Below, piece after piece: positions 34,735-43,275 of a stretch of 64,000 bases of DNA. Location: positions 184,013 to 248,012 of the forward strand of contig NZ_DS499577.1 in the NCBI RefSeq assembly GCF_000154465.1, in the 5' to 3' direction. The stretch is from Alistipes putredinis DSM 17216 (GTDB taxonomy: Bacteria; Bacteroidota; Bacteroidia; Bacteroidales; Rikenellaceae). Position numbers and translations under genes: made by a program. The notes beneath the pieces are model-generated. The model was not told the DNA's origin. It worked only from the letters and a program-made list of their open reading frames with translations, and did not search any database. Position 1 is the stretch's first letter, and the number at the start of each line of letters is the position of its first letter.

Positions 34735-36666
34735 TTATGCGGGCTGCACTTTGTCGAACTGTTCGAATTCGGAGTTTTTCGATTTGAATTCCGGAACGAT
34801 CTTTTTCATCAGGCAAACCGTGTCCGGGACGTTTACCATCCTGGCGAATTGTTCGAGCTGTTCGGTCGCAGCGCAGGCTTCGGCGTAGTCGTATTCGCGC
34901 ACTTTGGCGATACGGATCCGGTCGTGTGTCGTGGGGATCGTATTTTCGGTGTTCGAGAGTACCTCCTCATACAGTTTTTCACCCGGACGCAATCCCGTGT
35001 ATTCGATCTTGATCTCTTCGCCGGGTTCGTATCCGGCCAGTTCGATCATGCGTTTGGCCAGGTCGGCGATTTTCACCGATTTACCCATATCGAAAACGCA
35101 GATCTGATTGCCTGTGGAGATCGTTGCGGCCTCCATGACCAACTGGCAGGCCTCGGGAATGGTCATGAAGAAACGGGTGATGTCCGGATGGGTGACCGTT
35201 ACCGGTCCGCCCTTGGCGATCTGCTCGCGGAAACGCGGAATTACCGAGCCGTTCGAGCCGAGGACGTTTCCGAAACGGGTGGTTACGAACTTCGTGGCCC
35301 CCTCGATCGTACCCTGTTCGATGGCCAGCCCGAGCGACTGTACGTAAATTTCGGCCAGGCGTTTGGTACAGCCCATGATATTGGTGGGATTCACGGCTTT
35401 GTCGGTCGAGATCATCACCATCTTTTCGACGTTGTATTCCAGGCATTTCAGAGCGACGTTGCGTGTGCCGATGACATTGACCAGCACCGCTTCGCAGGGA
35501 TTTTCCTCCATCAGGGGGACGTGTTTGTAAGCGGCGGCGTGGAATACGACCTGGGGATGGAACGTGCGGAAGGCGAAATCCAGGCGGTTGGGCAGCCGGA
35601 TGTCGCCGATCACGGGGACGAATTCCAGCTTCGGGAAGCGCTCTTCGAGTTCGAGCCGCAGGTTGTGCATCGGGGTTTCTGCATTGTCGAACAGGATCAA
35701 TTTCTCGATTCCGAACGATGCCAGTTGGCGGCACAGTTCCGAGCCGATCGAACCGGCGGCTCCGGTGACCATGACGGTTTTTTCCCGGAAATTGGCGATG
35801 ATTTCGTCCAGTGAGATCTTGATTTCGGGGCGGCCCAGCAGGTCTTCGATCTTGATTTCGCGGATAGACTGCCGCATGATCTTGCCGTCGATGACTTCGT
35901 CGATAGGCGGTGCGATCAGGATTTTCAGATTGCTTTCGACGCAGTAGCGGATCAGGCGCTCCTGCTCGGCCTGTGCCTCTTCGTTGGTGGGGAACAGCAC
36001 GGCATCGATGTCGTATCGTTGCCGGAGGTATCGAATGCTGTATTCATTTTCGAAATAATAGACCGGACACTCCGCGATGGTGTGGTTTTTCATTCTCCGG
36101 CCGAAAGTCAGGAACCCTACGACCTTGTAATGCGGAGAACTTTGCAAGCGGGTGACCAGCGATACCGATTTTTCGCTTAATCCGTAAACCAACACCAACT
36201 GGTGCTGTTTGCGGGATTTCAGGTTGTTTTTGACCAGGTCGTACACGATAATCATCGCTACCCGGATCAGGATCAGGCCGCAAAGGGTCAGCAGCAGATC
36301 GAACAGCAGCAGAGCCAGCATATGCATACCGAACAGCGGTGTAGGCGGGTAGAGCAGAATGGTCAGTCCCAACAGGAGTTCCTTGCCGATGACCGCCACG
36401 ACGAATTTTGCGATTTCCCGCAACGTGGAGTGGCGGATGACCGACCGATAGGTCTTGAGCAGGAAAAAGGTGATGAACGAATATACGACCGCGCAGCCAA
36501 TCCATAACAGGGCGAATTTCGAAATGTTGGAGAGGGGAGGAAGCAGCAATCTCACCAACACCAGTGCGCATAGCGAAGCTACCCCCGATACGACCAGGTC
36601 GATGGCAAGGATCAATCTGGAGTTCAGATAGCGTTCCAAGTGCAATTTTTCTATCAGACGGTACAT
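34735..36666 (-). CDS. WbpM/PglF/CapD-type nucleotide-sugar 4,6-dehydratase
   Basis: A 643-residue membrane-anchored dehydratase. It has four N-terminal membrane segments (about 10-125), an NAD-binding middle domain, then an SDR domain beginning MVTGAAGSIGSELCRQL near 295. The active site has Met in place of Tyr (NPTNIMGCTKRLAEIY), as usual in this large group. It would produce the UDP-4-keto-6-deoxy-HexNAc that the DegT aminotransferase at 11758 aminates. First biosynthetic gene after UpxY, at 190 bases, so separated from it. Confidence 0.93.
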   Translation of the reverse strand: MYRLIEKLHLERYLNSRLILAIDLVVSGVASLCALVLVRLLLPPLSNISKFALLWIGCAVVYSFITFFLLKTYRSVIRHSTLREIAKFVVAVIGKELLLGLTILLYPPTPLFGMHMLALLLFDLLLTLCGLILIRVAMIIVYDLVKNNLKSRKQHQLVLVYGLSEKSVSLVTRLQSSPHYKVVGFLTFGRRMKNHTIAECPVYYFENEYSIRYLRQRYDIDAVLFPTNEEAQAEQERLIRYCVESNLKILIAPPIDEVIDGKIMRQSIREIKIEDLLGRPEIKISLDEIIANFREKTVMVTGAAGSIGSELCRQLASFGIEKLILFDNAETPMHNLRLELEERFPKLEFVPVIGDIRLPNRLDFAFRTFHPQVVFHAAAYKHVPLMEENPCEAVLVNVIGTRNVALKCLEYNVEKMVMISTDKAVNPTNIMGCTKRLAEIYVQSLGLAIEQGTIEGATKFVTTRFGNVLGSNGSVIPRFREQIAKGGPVTVTHPDITRFFMTIPEACQLVMEAATISTGNQICVFDMGKSVKIADLAKRMIELAGYEPGEEIKIEYTGLRPGEKLYEEVLSNTENTIPTTHDRIRIAKVREYDYAEACAATEQLEQFARMVNVPDTVCLMKKIVPEFKSKNSEFEQFDKVQPA

Positions 36667-36855
36667 GGTTCGTTAGAATAAATATTTTGCAAAGGACTGA
36701 TTGTTCGTCAGCTCTTGTCGTGTATGTTGTAATCTGTCGATTTTCGAAGCGGGCCGTATTCGGAACGGAACAGGGCGTCGGGTTTAAGACCCGCAGGACC
36801 GCTGTCCCGTTTTCCGACAATTACCGTGCAACTTTCATTGTTCGAGGCGCGAAGG
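36667..36855. other. Gap between upxY-type gene and dehydratase, with long hairpin
   Basis: On the minus strand an inverted repeat (arms 36802-36811 and 36764-36773, AACGGGACAG/CTGTTCCGTT, one mismatch) encloses a second one (CGGGT/ACCCG). No T run follows in the operon direction, so it is not an ordinary terminator for the operon. It may be a pause or antitermination site. Confidence 0.5.
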
Positions 36856-37401
36856 TCAGTTTTCGGGCATTTTTTCCAGGAAACGTCCCGGGATGTAGGT
36901 CGTCGCTACGGCGATGATGCCTTCCAGAGCGACGACCAGGCGGCGGTTGCCCCGGATCCGCTTGATGTACCCCTCGGCTCCCTTGAACGGGCCGCCCGTG
37001 ACCCGGACCTTGTCGCCGGAACGGTAGTCGATCGCTTCGTCGCTGAAATATTCCAGGTCGGAAGTGTCGGCGGAAGTGATCTGCATGAACAGCTCCATTT
37101 CCCGGTCCGGAATGACTGCCGGTTTTTTCGTTTCCCGGTCGAAGTAGGCCATGAACGGACAACTCGCTTTCATCCGGTCCTGCAATTCGAGCAGATAGTG
37201 TTCGCTTTGGCGGATGAACATCAGGGACGAAACGGCCGGTTTGCGTTTCCGTATCTTTTTGTCCCCGGCGACGGTGTCTTCGTGGAGCAGGGGAATATAA
37301 CTCCGCACTCCTTCCTGCGAGAGCTGTTTTTCGAGTTCGAATACCCGGTTATAAAATACTTTCAGTGCATACCAGCACTCTTCGCCGTTTTTGTCTGACA
37401 T
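36856..37401 (-). CDS. UpxY-type NusG-like transcription antiterminator
   Basis: A 181-residue NusG paralogue of the UpxY type, which in Bacteroides heads each capsule operon and stops premature termination in its own long operon. N-terminal NGN domain: CWYALKVFYNRVFELEKQLSQEGVRSYIP and SSLMFIRQSE. C-terminal KOW: YRSGDKVRVTGGPFKGAEGYIKRIRGNRRLVV. First gene of the operon, preceded by a leader of about 450 bases. No UpxZ-like gene was found beside it. Confidence 0.92.
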   Translation of the reverse strand: MSDKNGEECWYALKVFYNRVFELEKQLSQEGVRSYIPLLHEDTVAGDKKIRKRKPAVSSLMFIRQSEHYLLELQDRMKASCPFMAYFDRETKKPAVIPDREMELFMQITSADTSDLEYFSDEAIDYRSGDKVRVTGGPFKGAEGYIKRIRGNRRLVVALEGIIAVATTYIPGRFLEKMPEN

Positions 37402-37859
37402 AATTTGGAGGCGGTGTTAGGTCCCGCCGAATGTCCCGAAATCGTAATTGCATCGCTCCGGGGGCGCCCTTCGTCTGTCGATCTTGTTTGCAGGTCCGAT
37501 TCCTTTTCTCCTGCGGCCGTAGGCAGGTGCGCCGGTTTTGCCGAATCCGACCGTAAAACTCTTTTGCAGATCTTTCGAGGTCGGAAGAGGATTCAGTGGC
37601 GTATCGATTCGCTGCCCTGTGTCTGTTTTCTCGGAGGAGCGGTGTGCTAAAAGTATGTACCGTATTTGTGAAAAGGGCATACTCCACAATCCCCCGCGGT
37701 TTTTGTGTGATTTCCACCGCGCAGCAACTAAAGGTTGGCCGCAGAACGAATCGTGTGCGATTCTGTTTTCGGCACCCGGGATCTCTGTTTCTGACCCAGA
37801 AACGACACCGAACCTCTGGAAACAGAAGCCTGTCTTGCCTGGCAGGTCATTTCCGATTA
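37402..37859 (-). promoter_or_regulatory. Long 5' leader of the polysaccharide operon
   Basis: About 450 bases between the predicted start of transcription and the UpxY gene. It contains alternative hairpins: segment 37785-37793 (minus CAGAAACAG) can pair with 37797-37803 (GTTTCTG, 3-base loop) or with 37819-37825 (CTGTTTC). The ORFs in it look spurious. A long leader is expected for UpxY-controlled operons, where NusG-type factors load. Confidence 0.55.
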
Positions 37860-37891
37860 CAAAAGTAGAGTTTATTCGCGTAATAACCAAA
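37860..37891 (-). promoter_or_regulatory. Promoter of the polysaccharide operon
   Basis: On the minus strand TTTG (37891-37888), a 20-base spacer, then TACTTTTG (37867-37860), a full match to the Bacteroidetes consensus. The spacer contains a short imperfect palindrome TTATT-CGCGT-AATAA (37872-37886), a possible operator. No invertible-segment repeats were seen around it. Confidence 0.75.
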
Positions 37892-37907
37892 CAAAAAAGC
37901 GCAATTT

Positions 37908-37916
37908 CCCCCCCCC
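37908..37916 (-). repeat. Mononucleotide tract, G9, just upstream of the operon promoter
   Basis: Nine consecutive C on the plus strand, 16 bases upstream of the -33 TTTG at 37888-37891. It does not lie in a gene. Length change would move anything bound upstream relative to the promoter. Confidence 0.85.
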
Positions 37917-38540
37917 GGAAAAAAGTCTATATTTCAAGCTTTTACGACTGAAAAACGCATTTGTTGTGTCTTAATATGCAATCCAATGGGTTTTTTGTTC
38001 TATTGGCTTCTGTCTCCGCTATTTCGCCTGACAAGCCTGGTTTTGGAACGGTCTGTGTAATTATCCGATCTGGTTTGTTGAGGTTATCCCTCTGTTTTTC
38101 GGTTGAATAGCCTGCGTTTGTATTGGAAACCCTATTTCCCGATTTTATCGGAAGGTAGCGAAAGTATCTTCGAATAGAGGATCCGGGCGCAGGCAATCCG
38201 CTATGGCCGGGAGATGAATGACAACGATCGGATTTGATTTTTTTTCCGTTGGCGTGCGTGGGCTTTTTGCACCGGTTGAGAAGATAACTTTACGTCGTTG
38301 TTCGAATAAAAAAATAGGGTCGGAGTAAACTCAATCCTGTTTTATCGTTTTCCCGGTCCATCCGGGTATCTTTTGTTCTGCGGAGAGAAGGGGATTGACT
38401 TCGTGTTACCACGTGCCGCTCGTCCTTCCCATAATGGAAGAGTCCCTGCAAAGTCGATGAATAAACGGAATCCGCTCTTTACACGGATACTTTTTCACTT
38501 TTCCGGAGTGCGGGAACTCGCTTGCAGACGCTCTGGAAAA
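37917..38540. other. Long intergenic region between operon promoter and tRNA-Ser
   Basis: About 620 bases with no recognisable gene on either strand. The frames that run through it are short and unlike known proteins. A small CCCGGtccatCCGGG hairpin is at 38352-38366. No inverted repeats of recombinase-site type were seen. Confidence 0.55.
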
Positions 38541-38575
38541 ATAAAAAGGTTACGCATCTGTCGTAACCTTTTTTA
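38541..38575 (-). terminator. Terminator after tRNA-Ser (works in both directions)
   Basis: A 12-bp stem AAAAAGGTTACG/CGTAACCTTTTT with a 7-base loop and A/T runs on both sides. It lies 20 bases past the tRNA-Ser 3' end on the minus strand. Confidence 0.85.
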
Positions 38576-38594
38576 TTTGTAAAATCTTAATTTG

Positions 38595-38682
38595 CGGAGA
38601 GTGGGGGATTCGAACCCCCGGTACAGTAATCCCGTACGTCAGTTTAGCAAACTGGTGGTTTCAGCCACTCACCCAACTCTCC
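38595..38682 (-). tRNA. tRNA-Ser (anticodon GCT)
   Basis: An 88-base type II tRNA: acceptor GGAGAGT/ACTCTCC with discriminator G, D arm, anticodon loop TTGCTAA (GCT, reading AGC/AGT), a long variable arm with GTAC/GTAC pairing, and T arm GGGGGTTCGAATCCCCC. The CCA is not encoded. The long variable arm and anticodon identify serine. Confidence 0.96.
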
Positions 38683-38710
38683 AAACCCTCTTTTTTCTCA
38701 AAGAGTGGTG

Positions 38711-38741
38711 CAAATATAGGACAATTTTGCGGACTTCCAAA
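38711..38741 (-). promoter_or_regulatory. Promoter of tRNA-Ser
   Basis: On the minus strand TTTG (38741-38738), 19-base spacer, TATATTTG (38718-38711), about 30 bases upstream of the mature tRNA 5' end. Confidence 0.75.
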
Positions 38742-38784
38742 ATAAAACAACCCAAAAATCATGCAGGTTCCCGCTTTCGACTAT

Positions 38785-40851
38785 CTACGGCCGGGTATTC
38801 CACGCCGACGAAGTCTGATAAAGGCTGATCGCCCGGTCGAGCAGCTCCTGCGAGGGGATGCCCTCCTCCAGCACGAGGTTGTAGCGGTCTTCCTCCGTGG
38901 GTGAAATCCGGTACTGTTCCGCCCGGTTGACGGGTGAAAGTACGGTGAATACGTCGCCTTCGAGATAACCCAGGTCCTGATAGGTGGCGACGAAGGCCCG
39001 TTCCCGGAAATCGTCGGACAATGCGTCCTGACCGAAGAAATGGGAGTCGTAATCCATCCCCAGCAGCGAGAAGAGCGTAGGCATCAGGTCTATTTGAGAG
39101 ATCACCTTATCTACTTGTTGAGGTGTGATGAGTCCCGGAGCGAAGATCAGGGCGGGAATGTGGTATTTCTCCAGCGGGATTTCGGTTTTGCCGGCACTCG
39201 AGGCGCAATGGTCGGCCGTAATGACGAAAACCGTGTTATCGAACCAGGGTTGGCGGCTGGCCTCTTCGAAGAAGCGTCCCAATGCGTAGTCGGTGTACAT
39301 GACGCCTCCCGAACGCAGTTTCGCATCGTTCGGAATCGGAATCCGGCCTGCCGGGTAGGTGTAGGGCCGGTGGTTGCTGACCGTCATGACGTGGGCGAAG
39401 AAGGGCGCTGCGGTCGTATCGGCCCGCTCGCCGAGCGAGCGGATCACTTTGTCGTAGGCGTCTTCGTCGCAAACGCCCCAGATGTTGGCGAAGGTGATCT
39501 CTTCGGGTTTGTAGCTTTTTTGGTCGATGATTCGGTAGCCGTTGCCGCCGAAGAAGGTTTCCATGTTGTCGAAGTAGCTGTTGCCTCCGTAGAAGTAGTA
39601 GGCATCGTAACCCTTCTCCCGGAGTACGGCCGCCGTGGAGTGCATGTTGTCGTTGCGGGGACGTTTGATGATGCTCTGTCCGGGGCAGGGCGGCAGCGAG
39701 AGGGTAACGGCTTCGAGTCCCCGCACCGTGCGGTTACCTGTGGCGAAACACTGTTCGAAAGCGATCCCCATTTTGTAGAGAGAGTCCAGGTGGGGCGTGA
39801 TCGCGTCCGGATAGCCGAAATGCTGCATGAACGAGGCGCTCATGCTCTCGATGGTGATCAGCACGATGTTGCGGCGCAGCGTATCCGGGTTGCCGGGAAT
39901 GTGGCGCAGGTTGTCGCCGGTACTCCCGTAGATCGCGTGTACGTTGGCTTCGGCCTCTTTCTGCGGTAGGGTCAGGTAGAACTGCGGATAGCTGAGTTCG
40001 TTCTTCATAAATGCGTCGTAGAACTTGTAGGCTCCGGTGGCTTGCAGCTCGTTGGCATAGGTGTTGGCGCTTTGCTGGAATCGGGTGTTGAACTGCAGGA
40101 GCAGGCAGCAGCCCAGGGTGAGCAGCAGGTAGGCGGGCGATACGGCCGCTTTCCATTGCCAGGTGCCGAACTCTCCGGCACGGCGGATCTCCCGTCTGAA
40201 CAGCAGCCAGGTGCATCCTACGGTCAGCAGCAGCACGCCGGCGAAGAGCGGAACGACCGGATAGGACTCCATGATGTTGCCGACCACTTCGTTGGTATAG
40301 ACCAGGTAATCGACGGCGATGAAGTTGTACCGTACGCCGAATTCGCTCCAGAAAAACCATTCGGAAACGGCGTTCAGGATAATGCCGCCCGTGTAAAGTC
40401 CCGTCAGAACGGCGAGCCAGGTACGTCTCCATCCCGGACGTATTTGGGGAAGGAACAGTCTGAGTCCGAAACTCACGGCCCAGAAGCCGAAGAGGATCGA
40501 GGCGATCAGGGGTACCACGCTGCCGTATTCGTCGAAGATCGTATTGAAGAACGTGACGTAAATCCATGCGACCGAAAGGATGCCGAAGAGGATGTAGCCC
40601 AGCGGCCGGGCGTATTTGCCCGGGGCGATACTCAAGGCGAAGAGCCACAGTACGGCGAATCCGATCGTAAGGGCGCACCAGTCGTTCACGGCGCCCAACA
40701 GGAAGATTTTCAGCCATTGGCCGAAAGTGAACGAGATGTCGGAGGTCTGTTCGTTGAACAGCAGGACGATGCGCAGCAGCGTGCCGACGGCTACTTGCAG
40801 CAGAACGAGTTTGAGGTAGATTCTCGAGATGAGTTTGATGCCGGATTGCAT
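38785..40851 (-). CDS. LTA-synthase-like membrane sulfatase/phosphotransferase
   Basis: A 688-residue alkaline phosphatase superfamily protein of the LTA-synthase-like group. The first ~230 residues hold five hydrophobic helices; the C-terminal catalytic domain faces the periplasm. The nucleophile Thr is in ATGNRTVRGLEAVTLSLPPCPGQS, metal ligands in VITADHCASS, and FAHVMTVSNHRPY is also typical. Such proteins transfer phosphoglycerol or phosphoethanolamine to envelope glycans or lipids. It is transcribed towards the tRNA but is separated from the capsule operon by a tRNA and terminator. Confidence 0.9.
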   Translation of the reverse strand: MQSGIKLISRIYLKLVLLQVAVGTLLRIVLLFNEQTSDISFTFGQWLKIFLLGAVNDWCALTIGFAVLWLFALSIAPGKYARPLGYILFGILSVAWIYVTFFNTIFDEYGSVVPLIASILFGFWAVSFGLRLFLPQIRPGWRRTWLAVLTGLYTGGIILNAVSEWFFWSEFGVRYNFIAVDYLVYTNEVVGNIMESYPVVPLFAGVLLLTVGCTWLLFRREIRRAGEFGTWQWKAAVSPAYLLLTLGCCLLLQFNTRFQQSANTYANELQATGAYKFYDAFMKNELSYPQFYLTLPQKEAEANVHAIYGSTGDNLRHIPGNPDTLRRNIVLITIESMSASFMQHFGYPDAITPHLDSLYKMGIAFEQCFATGNRTVRGLEAVTLSLPPCPGQSIIKRPRNDNMHSTAAVLREKGYDAYYFYGGNSYFDNMETFFGGNGYRIIDQKSYKPEEITFANIWGVCDEDAYDKVIRSLGERADTTAAPFFAHVMTVSNHRPYTYPAGRIPIPNDAKLRSGGVMYTDYALGRFFEEASRQPWFDNTVFVITADHCASSAGKTEIPLEKYHIPALIFAPGLITPQQVDKVISQIDLMPTLFSLLGMDYDSHFFGQDALSDDFRERAFVATYQDLGYLEGDVFTVLSPVNRAEQYRISPTEEDRYNLVLEEGIPSQELLDRAISLYQTSSAWNTRP

Positions 40852-40874
40852 GGAGTTTGCTTGTTAAGTCGGCA

Positions 40875-40882
40875 CAAATATA
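40875..40882 (-). promoter_or_regulatory. -7 box of the LTA-synthase-like gene
   Basis: TATATTTG on the minus strand, 24 bases upstream of the ATG at 40851. No TTTG at the usual -33 distance. Confidence 0.55.
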
Positions 40883-40965
40883 TATATTTTAACCGCTTTT
40901 GATGCGCGGGGGCTTTCTGCGGGGCTAAAAAAACGGTCGGGCGGGAAGGATTTGCATTTTTTTTG

Positions 40966-40973
40966 TAATTTTG
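40966..40973 (+). promoter_or_regulatory. -7 box of the suf operon
   Basis: TAATTTTG, 20 bases before the sufB ATG at 40993. No convincing -33 TTTG at the usual spacing. Confidence 0.6.
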
Positions 40974-40992
40974 CATAATTATTTCGCATACA

Positions 40993-42438
40993 ATGGCAGA
41001 GAAAGATAAAGAACTTATAGAAAATATCGAGAAGCAGGAGTACAAGTACGGTTTCACTTCGGATATCGAAACCGAAACCATTCCGCGCGGCCTCAATGAG
41101 GAGGTGGTGCGCCTGATCTCGACCAAGAAGGGCGAGCCGGAGTGGATGACCGAGCGCCGCCTGAAGGCTTATCGTCACTGGCTGAATATGGTGTCTCCTT
41201 CGTGGGCGCATCTGACGATCCCTCCGATCGACTTTCAGGACGTCATCTATTATGCGGCGCCGAAGCCCTCCAAGAAACTCGCGTCGATGGACGAGGTCGA
41301 TCCCGAACTCAAACGCACGTTCGACAAGCTGGGTATTCCGCTCGAGGAACAGATGGCGCTGGCGGGTGTCGCCGTCGATGCCGTAATGGACTCCGTATCG
41401 GTCAAGACGACCTTCAAGGAGACGCTGGCCGAAAAGGGAATCATCTTTTGTTCGATGTCCGAAGCGATCCGGGACTATCCGGAGTTGATTCAGAAATATC
41501 TGGGAAGCGTGGTCCCCTATACCGATAATTTTTATGCGGCGCTCAACGCGGCGGTCTTTTCCGACGGTTCGTTTTGTTACATTCCCAAAGGCGTGCGTTG
41601 CCCGATGGAGCTTTCGACCTATTTCCGCATCAATGCGGCGGGTACGGGCCAGTTCGAGCGGACGCTGATCGTGGCCGACGAAGGGGCTTATGTCAGCTAT
41701 CTGGAGGGGTGCACGGCGCCCCGCCGGGACGAGAACCAGTTGCATGCCGCCGTGGTCGAAATCGTCGTCGAGAAGGATGCCGAGGTGAAGTATTCCACCG
41801 TCCAGAACTGGTATCCGGGCGACAAGGAGGGAAAGGGAGGCGTCTATAATTTCGTGACCAAACGCGGAATTTGCCGCGAAAACGCCCGTCTGTCGTGGAC
41901 GCAGGTCGAAACCGGTTCGGCTATCACCTGGAAATACCCGAGCTGTATTCTGGCGGGCGACAATTCGGTCGGAGAGTTTTATTCGGTGGCGATGACCAAC
42001 CATTTCCAGCAGGCCGATACTGGTACCAAGATGATCCACGTGGGGCGTAACACCCGCAGCCGCATCGTATCGAAGGGTATTTCGGCCGGTCGCAGCGAGA
42101 ACTCCTACCGGGGGCTGGTGCGCGTGGCGAAAGCGGCGGAGAACGCCCGCAACTATTCGCAATGCGATTCGCTGTTGATCGGCGACAAGTGCGGGGCACA
42201 TACTTTTCCGGTGATCGAAAGCGGCAATCCGACGGCAGTGGTCGAGCACGAGGCTACGACCTCGAAAATCTCCGAGGAACAGCTTTTTTATTGCAACCAG
42301 CGGGGGCTTACGACCGAGGATGCCGTGGGGCTGATCGTCAATGGTTACGCCAGGGAGGTGCTCAATAAACTGCCGATGGAGTTCGCCGTCGAAGCCCAGA
42401 AGTTGCTGGCCATCAGTCTGGAAGGTTCGGTAGGGTAG
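40993..42438 (+). CDS. sufB: SufB, Fe-S cluster scaffold
   Basis: Core of the SufBC(2)D complex where Fe-S clusters are assembled in the cytoplasm. The 481 residues have the usual order: LNEEVVRLISTKKGEPEWM near the N-terminus, PKGVRCPMELSTYFRINA, QFERTLIVADEGAYVSYLEGCTAP, and the conserved end LIGDKCGAHTFPVIESGN...EHEATTSKISEEQLFYCNQRGL. First gene of sufB-sufC-sufD-sufS. Confidence 0.98.
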   Translation: MAEKDKELIENIEKQEYKYGFTSDIETETIPRGLNEEVVRLISTKKGEPEWMTERRLKAYRHWLNMVSPSWAHLTIPPIDFQDVIYYAAPKPSKKLASMDEVDPELKRTFDKLGIPLEEQMALAGVAVDAVMDSVSVKTTFKETLAEKGIIFCSMSEAIRDYPELIQKYLGSVVPYTDNFYAALNAAVFSDGSFCYIPKGVRCPMELSTYFRINAAGTGQFERTLIVADEGAYVSYLEGCTAPRRDENQLHAAVVEIVVEKDAEVKYSTVQNWYPGDKEGKGGVYNFVTKRGICRENARLSWTQVETGSAITWKYPSCILAGDNSVGEFYSVAMTNHFQQADTGTKMIHVGRNTRSRIVSKGISAGRSENSYRGLVRVAKAAENARNYSQCDSLLIGDKCGAHTFPVIESGNPTAVVEHEATTSKISEEQLFYCNQRGLTTEDAVGLIVNGYAREVLNKLPMEFAVEAQKLLAISLEGSVG

Positions 42439-42454
42439 TTTGTCGGAAGAATTT

Positions 42455-42487
42455 CCGCCGGTTTCCGGGTAGAAACGGAGTCGGCGG
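42455..42487 (+). other. Hairpin between sufB and sufC
   Basis: CCGCCG (42455-42460) pairs with CGGCGG (42482-42487), and GTTTC with GAAAC inside. No T run follows, so it is probably an mRNA processing or stability element rather than a terminator. Confidence 0.5.
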
Positions 42488-42520
42488 TGCGTTTATGAAT
42501 GTAAAAAAAGTAAAATAGAT

Positions 42521-43273
42521 ATGCTTTCAGTCAAGAATTTACGGGCGCAAGTCGCCGGAAAAGAGATATTGAAGGGCATCGACCTCGAGGTGAAGGCCGG
42601 CGAGGTGCATGCCATCATGGGACCGAACGGCTCGGGAAAGAGCACGCTGGCTTCGGTGCTGGCCGGGAACGAGAAATTCACGGTCACGGGTGGCGAGGCG
42701 ACCTTCCTGGAGCAGGATCTGCTGTCGCTGCCCATCGAGGAGCGTGCCTGCATGGGGCTGTTCCTCGGATTTCAGTACCCGGTGGAGATTCCGGGCGTGT
42801 CGATGGCCAACTTTATGAAGATGGCCGTGAACGAACAGCGCAAGTTCCGGGGTGAGAAACCGCTTGCGCCGGCCGAGTTTCTGAAGCTGGTGCGGGAGAA
42901 GAGCGCCATCGTGGAACTGGACTCCAAATTGATTTCCCGTTCGGTGAACGAAGGTTTCTCGGGCGGCGAGAAGAAGAAGAACGAGATCTTCCAGATGGCG
43001 ATGCTCGAACCGAAGTTGGCGATTCTCGATGAAACGGACAGCGGTTTGGACATCGATGCGCTGCGCATCGTCGGTACGGGCGTCACCAAGTTGCACCGGT
43101 CGGACAATGCGACGATTGTCATCACCCACTACCAGCGTCTGCTGGATTACATCGTGCCCGACTTCGTGCATGTGCTCTACAAGGGGCGCATCATCTATTC
43201 GGGCGACCGTTCGCTGGCGCTCAAATTGGAGAAAGAGGGGTACGACTGGCTTATCAACGATTATAAGGAGTAG
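42521..43273 (+). CDS. sufC: SufC, ATPase of the Suf complex
   Basis: A 250-residue ABC-type ATPase that powers cluster assembly. Walker A is GPNGSGKST near residue 35, the signature is FSGGEKKKNEI and Walker B is LAILDETDSGLDIDAL. Length is typical. The sufD ATG follows 2 bases after the stop. Confidence 0.98.
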   Translation: MLSVKNLRAQVAGKEILKGIDLEVKAGEVHAIMGPNGSGKSTLASVLAGNEKFTVTGGEATFLEQDLLSLPIEERACMGLFLGFQYPVEIPGVSMANFMKMAVNEQRKFRGEKPLAPAEFLKLVREKSAIVELDSKLISRSVNEGFSGGEKKKNEIFQMAMLEPKLAILDETDSGLDIDALRIVGTGVTKLHRSDNATIVITHYQRLLDYIVPDFVHVLYKGRIIYSGDRSLALKLEKEGYDWLINDYKE

Positions 43274-43275
43274 CT

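Noticed and set aside
37417..37951. Frames of 130-160 residues in the operon leader, both strands
   Set aside because: No family similarity, unusual composition, and overlap with a consensus promoter and leader hairpins.
37402..38594. Invertible capsule promoter as in Bacteroides fragilis
   Set aside because: I looked for inverted repeats flanking the TTTG-N20-TACTTTTG promoter and for a nearby invertase gene and saw neither. The tract nearby suggests slippage instead.
38595..38682. tRNA-Ser as attachment site of an integrated element
   Set aside because: No integrase gene and no repeated 3' tRNA fragment were found in the neighbouring operon or gap.
42455..42487. sufB-sufC hairpin as a terminator
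   Set aside because: No T run follows, and sufC continues the same pathway.
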